A stretch of DNA of 64,000 nucleotides from Poronia punctata (lineage: Eukaryota > Ascomycota > Sordariomycetes > Xylariales > Xylariaceae). Under the pieces are notes generated by a model. It was not told the origin of the DNA. It saw only the letters and a list, made by a program, of their open reading frames with translations, and did no database searches. Shown piece after piece: positions 58,500-64,000 of this stretch (its first letter is position 1; every line of letters begins with the position of its first letter). The translations under genes were made by a program, and so were the position numbers. The stretch covers positions 1-64,000 of the forward strand of contig MU401542.1 of NCBI GenBank assembly GCA_022579005.1, given 5' to 3'.

Positions 58500-61400
58500 T
58501 ATAGTATGCTTATTTAAAATATTAAAAAAAACGTAGTTAATATAGTGCTAAAAACTACTAAGTGCTTTTATTATATTAAAGTTTGCAACTAAGTACTTAA
58601 ATAAGCTAAACCTAGTAATAAATGCTATTTTTTACTTATTTTTAAAGGCAATATGCAAGCAATTAAAAGCTGCAACAATATTAAGTTTAGTATAAAATTT
58701 TGCTTTATATAAAGCGTTTAAAGTTTTTTAAATTAGCAAAATAAAGTATTAGTTTTTAACTATAACATTATTAAAGCTATAGTAGTTAACGTAAACCTAT
58801 ATACTTTTTTTTAGCTTTTTAGCTAAGAAAATAAAAGCAGCTACTAATAAAAAGCTAGTGCATATAAACCCTTTTGCTAAGTAATTATTTAAGTACTTTT
58901 AAACTACTAATAACTTTTAAAAAAATATAGGTTATGCTATAGCGCTAAAAAGTTTTTTTTTAAAAATAAAGTTAATTTTATAGTTATAAGGCTAATAAAA
59001 AAAAAAGGTTTTTGCATTTTATAGCAAAAAAATATTAAGTAAGTTATAATATTTAGCTAGTAGCCTAGCAAATACTTTTTTTTTTATAAGAAAGTTTTTG
59101 TGTTTAAAAAATTTGTTAATATTTTTATTAGCTATTTGCTATAAAAAAAGCGCTTTTTATACTTAGTTATAGTACGCTTTAAGCCTAAGTAAAAAAAACT
59201 AAAGTTTTAAAATATTTTTGCTAGTAAGCAGTTTATATAAAAGTACTAATAGTGTATTAAAAGCAAAGCGCTTTACTAAGTAGTAGTTAGCAGCTACGTT
59301 ATTATTTAAAATTTAGCAAAAAGCGTTTATAATAGCTATAAACTTAGCAAATAGCATTAAATTAATAGTAGTGCTTTTTTATTTTGCTATTAAGAAAAAG
59401 GCAGCAGCATTAATAAAAAGGACTAAAGTTTAAAGTGTTTTAAAGCTAGGTTTAGTAATATTTTATTATTATAATATTAAGTTAGCTTTAGTTTGCTTTT
59501 TTATTGCTACGTTATTTTTAATTATAAAGGTGCTTTTTTGCTAGTTAATAACTAGGTTATATTAGCATAGCTAAAAAAGTTTTAAAATAACGTTAGTATT
59601 ACTTAATAGCTAGGCGTATAATTTTAAATTTTTAATATACTTTTTAAGCTAGTGCTAAATAGTGTAGCACTAAGTAACTTTTTTAGCTATTATGCTATTA
59701 GCAAGGTAAAAAGTATAAAAGTAAGTAGTAGCATAAAAGGTAAAGTTATAAGTTTATATAAATAAAGTGTTAATAAAACTATAAAAAAAATAGCTTAAGT
59801 TAATAAAAGTTTAATATAAAATTAAAGTATTATTACTATTAAATATATAAGCATTAAAGCTAAAAAATATATTAAGCCTTATAAACTATATATATAAATA
59901 ATTCTTTTTAGTTTTTTAAAACTTTGCATAACGCTTTTAGCTATAGCTTAAGCTAAAAGCTACTTTTTTTTTAACTTAATTTAAGTAGTTAGTATTAACT
60001 TTTTTATTTTCTTTTACAATTTTTTAGCCTTTAATAATTTATAAAACATAGCTAAGTATTTTAGCTAACTATAATATTAGCAAAGCTTAAGTTGCTTACG
60101 CCTTTTTTTTTTTTTAGCTATAAAAAAGCCTTAAGGTTTTATTGTTATAAGCTTACTTAAGTTTATAAAGTCTTTTTAAGTATAATTATTAGTTAATAAA
60201 GTAAAGTTATATACTAAAGCATAATAATTTAAGCAAAAATCCTAGTTAGCAATATTATTTAAAAGCTATTATAAAAAGTTTATTTAAGCTATAATGTTAT
60301 TAGGTTTAAAGCAACTTATTTATAAAATAAAGGCGTTTTAAAGTTTTTTATTAACTTTAGCTTAAAGCTGTTTAACTTGTTATAAAAAAGTATATTAGCT
60401 TTTATTAGCAAGTTAAATAAAAGTAAAAATAAAGCTAATAAATAAAGCATTGCTTTGCTTTAATTTTTTAAACTTTTAAATAGCTTTTAAGTAAACGTTA
60501 ACAATAACGTAAAATATATTTAGGTTTGCTAGCACATTGTTATAGTTTTTTTAGCTAGCAAGCTATTTAAAGTTATTAAAAAGGTTGCTTAACACTTATT
60601 TAACTTATAATTAAACTTATATAAATGCTGTACTAAAAAAGCTAGAGCAAGTAAATAAAATCTTATTTATTAGTATTAAATAGCAGTTTTTATTTAAAGC
60701 AAATTTAAGTCTAAGTTAGCTACGCTAGTTAACATATTTTTTTTATTGCTTTTTATTATTTTTTTTTAATTTGTTAAAAAAAAGGGGGCTGCTAATTTAG
60801 TTACATAGTAGTTCTTTATATATAAAATATATAAGCAAAACAATAGCGCTAAAAAAAAATATAACCTAAAACGTAAAAGTAGTAAAGTTAAAAGCTATAA
60901 GTATGCTAAGTAATAAAGCTAAAGCAGGTCTTTATAAAGCAGCGCTAAGCCGGCCTTATAACGTTGCTACTTTAGCTTAAAGCTGCGTATTGTTTTGTTG
61001 TACTTTATTACGTTACTATACTGCTTATTTTAGCTAAGCAGTAATAGTATTTTTTTTACTAATAGCATTTTAATACTATTTTTTAGCAGTAGTAAAATTG
61101 TTTTAAAGCTTAATATGTTTTTTTTTTAACTATTATTTTTTAAAGTAAAGTTGCTAGTTTGCTGCTTTTAATTTGCTTATATATTGCTAAAGCTGCTTAA
61201 GTTATTTATTATTTAAGCTTGCTTATTATTATAATTTAATAACTTATTAAAACCTGCTTACTATAATATTATTAATAAGCTATAAAATTTTTAATAGCTT
61301 TTTGCTAGCTAGTTTGCTATAGTTAAAGTAGTTAATAAAAACGTAGTAGTTAGCATTAAGCTTATAAATAGTTTGTTAAAAAGCTAAAAAAAAAGCTAAA

Positions 61401-61734
61401 ATTGCACTAATATTATTAAGCTAAAGCTAAGGCAAAAAGAAAAAGGTTAGTTAGCAAAACAAAGTACTACTAAATTTAAAGTTTATAGTGTGCTTTTAAA
61501 GTATATACTAAAGTAAGCGTAGTAATATTATAGTAGTGTTAATAAGCAAGTAGTTTTTTAGCTTTATATTAGTATATTATAAGTTTTTACTTAGTAGGTA
61601 GCAATATAAATATAAAGTACAAGTTGTTTTAGTAGCAAGTTTATAGCAATTTATTATAAGTATAGTGTAGTAAATATATTAGCTAAAAGTTTTATTAATA
61701 GTAATTAATAAAGATTTTTTAAGGTATAATAAAC

Positions 61735-61894
61735 TGTTACAGTTTACACTGCTAAGGGGTCTATAATAACTTATTATTATTGTACAAAGAAAGAAAGTTT
61801 TTTTAAAAAGCAAAGGTTTCCTATATCTACTTATATAGGCGTTTTGGTGTAGACTTAGCCTGTATACGTAGGCACCAAGACCGGAACCGTGACA
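61735..61894 (-). repeat. Right LTR (5' LTR in element sense)
   Basis: 160 bp with termini TGTTAC...GTGACA. It keeps more G and C at its outer end than the left copy does at its inner end. Confidence 0.93.
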
Positions 61895-61899
61895 GTGCC
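61895..61899. repeat. Target-site duplication, right copy (GTGCC)
   Basis: GTGCC directly after the right LTR, matching 54386-54390. Confidence 0.85.
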
Positions 61900-64000
61900 C
61901 CCCTTATTTGTAAATAACTGGTAGGTGTAAACGTAATAGAGGAGTCCTGGCATTGAGGTACATAGCTAGACGCAGCGCAGTCGGAGAGTTTACTTGTAAT
62001 CAGATCCCATTGTACTCTGGCTGCCACAAACCCAGTTGTACAAAGTACACATACGCTGCCTGGGGGCTTCTCCCTTCCTCTACCAGTGTCATCTATTGCT
62101 GTCGTTGCAGTCCTGAATCGGGCACCGGCTCAACTTGGTGGCACATTACCTTCAAGCAAACATTGATAGTAGAATGGAAGGGTGTCTGTGTATAGAATAT
62201 GATGTTCAGGCACCAATGCCTTGTTCTCCTGTCATACTCCTGGGAAATGCCGCCGATTAGTAATAGAAAGAACCTGCAGACAGTCTAAACAGGGCAAGAT
62301 ATTGCGAGAATAGCAAGACAACTATATATAAAGGCCCCAGTATTTCGTCCCCGTCTTCATTGTTTGGAAATAGAAAACAAGCAGCTGGGAGATCAAGGGG
62401 GCGGGAGCAAGCAAGCTTGGCAGGGATATGTGAAAGTAGGTACATACCAAGAGGGCAAGTGTAGTCCAATATTCAGAACTGCATGAGTTGTAAGGTCAGA
62501 TTATCTTCATTATTACTTGCAATCAGCCCACTGTAATGTCCTCATCCCATACTCCAGTCTCGTAGTTTCGTCGGAGTCAATGGGGCATATCTGACCCTTC
62601 ATCATACCATACATATGGGCAGGGACACATCTGACAGCGTCAAACTGTAACGAAATCAAAGGAATGGATCTATGGCGCAATACCCCAGATAATCCCATGT
62701 TACATGTCATAGGGAGCTGTCACGCATTCTATGACGGCCCGGTCAAATATATTTGTGATTCAGGTAACGCAGCAGACCACGTACTCTAGCCCCTCTCCGA
62801 ATACTAAAAAAGTGGCAACATCACCATCACAGGGTCTCCTTGACTGTGGTACCTGAGAGAGGAGGCATGAAAACAAACTAAAAAAAAATAAAAGAAGAAG
62901 GAAGTCACTGCAGAAGTACAAAGTTCCCTCCTGTTGGTCCGTGCCCAAAGGATATCCACCAGTTGCTCCATGATCAAAGGGCCATTCCCTTTCTATTAAC
63001 CAGAGGATCACTCAACGTAGCGGCCTAATCGATCCTAAATGTAGGACAAGAAGGTCATAGTATACTCGAGAGAGCAGTATTTGGGAAGACACGCTTTGTA
63101 TAAGGAGAATTAACTAATATTATTCTTCATATCAGCCTACCAAGCTTCATTGTCCAACAATTCTCACTTCTTCTTATCACAAAGTCATGTTCACAGGCCA
63201 GACAACAAGCCCTGAAGCCCCAAATATCTATCATTTAGCAACAGTATTTGAACTTTGTGGCGACCTAGTATAGTAAGATATCAAGGCCAAACTAATTTGT
63301 TTGGAGTGACACTTGTTTTTCCTGAGCATGCCTATTCCCGCCGAGGTACTTTGAAGTATCGCGACATAAAATTATGAGGAAACTTAGATCCAGCATGCTA
63401 TAGAAAATGTCCTTCTTCATGTTAATATCCAGGACCCGGGCCATGGGACAGGGGAGTTCTCCCGTGAATATGCCGAGGGTATAGTATGTACTATGTAAAT
63501 ATTGCAAACAGGGAGGAAAGCCATCCTCAGTCAAAATTATGCAACGCAGTAACCCAGGAACATCCAGCCCAGTATCGTTTATAATATGAACGACTGTATA
63601 CAAACCGTGTACATGGACTAATTAAAGGGGGGGAGTAATTTTCCTGAACTTCTTCCTTGAATCATAGGATCCGAGTGTTGAGATGGCTGGTTTGCTTTCG
63701 AGGTCGTCCATCACACAGGAAAACAAACCATCCTACCAATATCTGAAGATCCCCATGGGGCCAAATGAGATGTACCCAGAAAATCAGGTTATTTACCAAG
63801 AATCAGATACAAGTTACAACCTACCCCGATTGTGCCTGCGGAGGTGGCCGAAAAGTGTCTGTCAACTATACCGTATCGTCATGGCATCAAATATGACACG
63901 GTTAGTCTGGCACTTGGTAAAGCAAGATAGGTATCACAGCCACGTATGTATCTTTCCCGCCCGGTTCAAACTGTGGCAACGAGCTTGGTACCAGATTCTC
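61900..64000. other. Intergenic right flank, no gene supported
   Basis: Normal base composition returns immediately after the element. Frames up to about 103 codons (for example minus 63292-63603) have no recognisable domain, and I see no splice-linked coding series. The stretch may hold the distal promoter or 3' end of a gene beyond the window. Confidence 0.5.

Larger units (their letters stand above)
54391..61894 (-). mobile_element. RIP-inactivated Ty3/gypsy LTR retrotransposon
   Basis: A 7,504-bp element bounded by two 160-bp direct repeats that begin TGTYAC; the right copy ends GTGACA. It is flanked by a perfect GTGCC duplication. The body is extremely A/T-rich and without long frames, the result of RIP. 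Minus-strand translation still shows a reverse-transcriptase relic (58341-58499) and, further along the same strand, an integrase relic (about 56800-57080). RT before integrase is the Ty3/gypsy order. On the minus strand a purine tract (AAAAAAAAGGG) ends three bases before the left LTR, as a polypurine tract should. Element length is typical for intact Ty3/gypsy copies, so it was inserted whole and then mutated. Confidence 0.95.

Noticed and set aside
63292..63603. 103-codon minus frame in the right flank
   Set aside because: No domain, no splice-linked partner, and a non-ATG start; not called as a gene.
1..64000. CRISPR arrays, bacterial-type operons, rRNA genes, secondary-metabolite cluster
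   Set aside because: None is present: the genes are intron-bearing eukaryotic genes, no spaced direct-repeat array is seen, and no PKS, NRPS or terpene backbone enzyme is found.

Overview
This window comes from a filamentous ascomycete (Pezizomycotina, most likely a Sordariomycete; the genus cannot be read from the sequence). The grounds are short 52-118 nt GT-AG introns (one of 161 nt and one of 295 nt) with GTAAGT-type donors and CTAAC-like branch sites, a Zn2Cys6 regulator, DUF1996 and mucin-like secreted proteins, a nuclear gene for the 49 kDa subunit of complex I, and two extremely A/T-rich blocks of the kind made by repeat-induced point mutation (RIP). I rebuilt exon structures by hand, checking that phase matched across every junction.

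Layout. 1-3180: A/T-rich RIP-type block running off the left edge. 3.2-15 kb: a membrane protein with Cys-rich, Ser/Thr-rich and TM regions (4534-6666, +), a CENP-B-type DNA-binding protein (8149-9624, -), thymidylate synthase (10483-11548, -) and the polarity scaffold Bem1 (13031-15054, -). A gene-poor 3.9 kb stretch follows. Glutamine-dependent NAD+ synthetase is at 18905-22468 (+, 17 exons). After another gene-poor 3.4 kb come a Thp3/LENG8-type SAC3-domain protein (25844-27512, -) and, divergently, the ESCRT-II subunit Vps36 (28551-30491, +). Next are an unnamed conserved membrane protein (30820-31875, -), a secreted DUF1996 protein (33419-34973, +) and a broken cytosolic isoleucyl-tRNA synthetase (35530-37918, -). 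Then come a Zn2Cys6 factor (39834-41457, +), a secreted beta-lactamase-fold serine hydrolase (42008-43970, +), a secreted protein with a duplicated domain (45458-47012, +), complex I 49 kDa subunit (47780-49335, +) and a Cys-rich protein of unknown role (51463-52836, -). The second A/T block is a single RIP-mutated Ty3/gypsy LTR retrotransposon lying in minus-strand sense (54391-61894), with 160-bp LTRs and a perfect 5-bp target duplication. The last 2.1 kb hold no gene I can support.

The genes are mostly unrelated housekeeping functions (dTMP and NAD+ synthesis, respiration, endosomal sorting, mRNA metabolism, polarity) mixed with secreted or surface proteins. I see no biosynthetic cluster, CRISPR array, tRNA or rRNA, and no clear new multi-gene system. 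The most notable items are the exact anatomy of the RIP-mutated retrotransposon, the IleRS pseudogene, the 7-nt and 18-nt exons of the NAD+ synthetase gene, and the duplicated-domain secreted protein.
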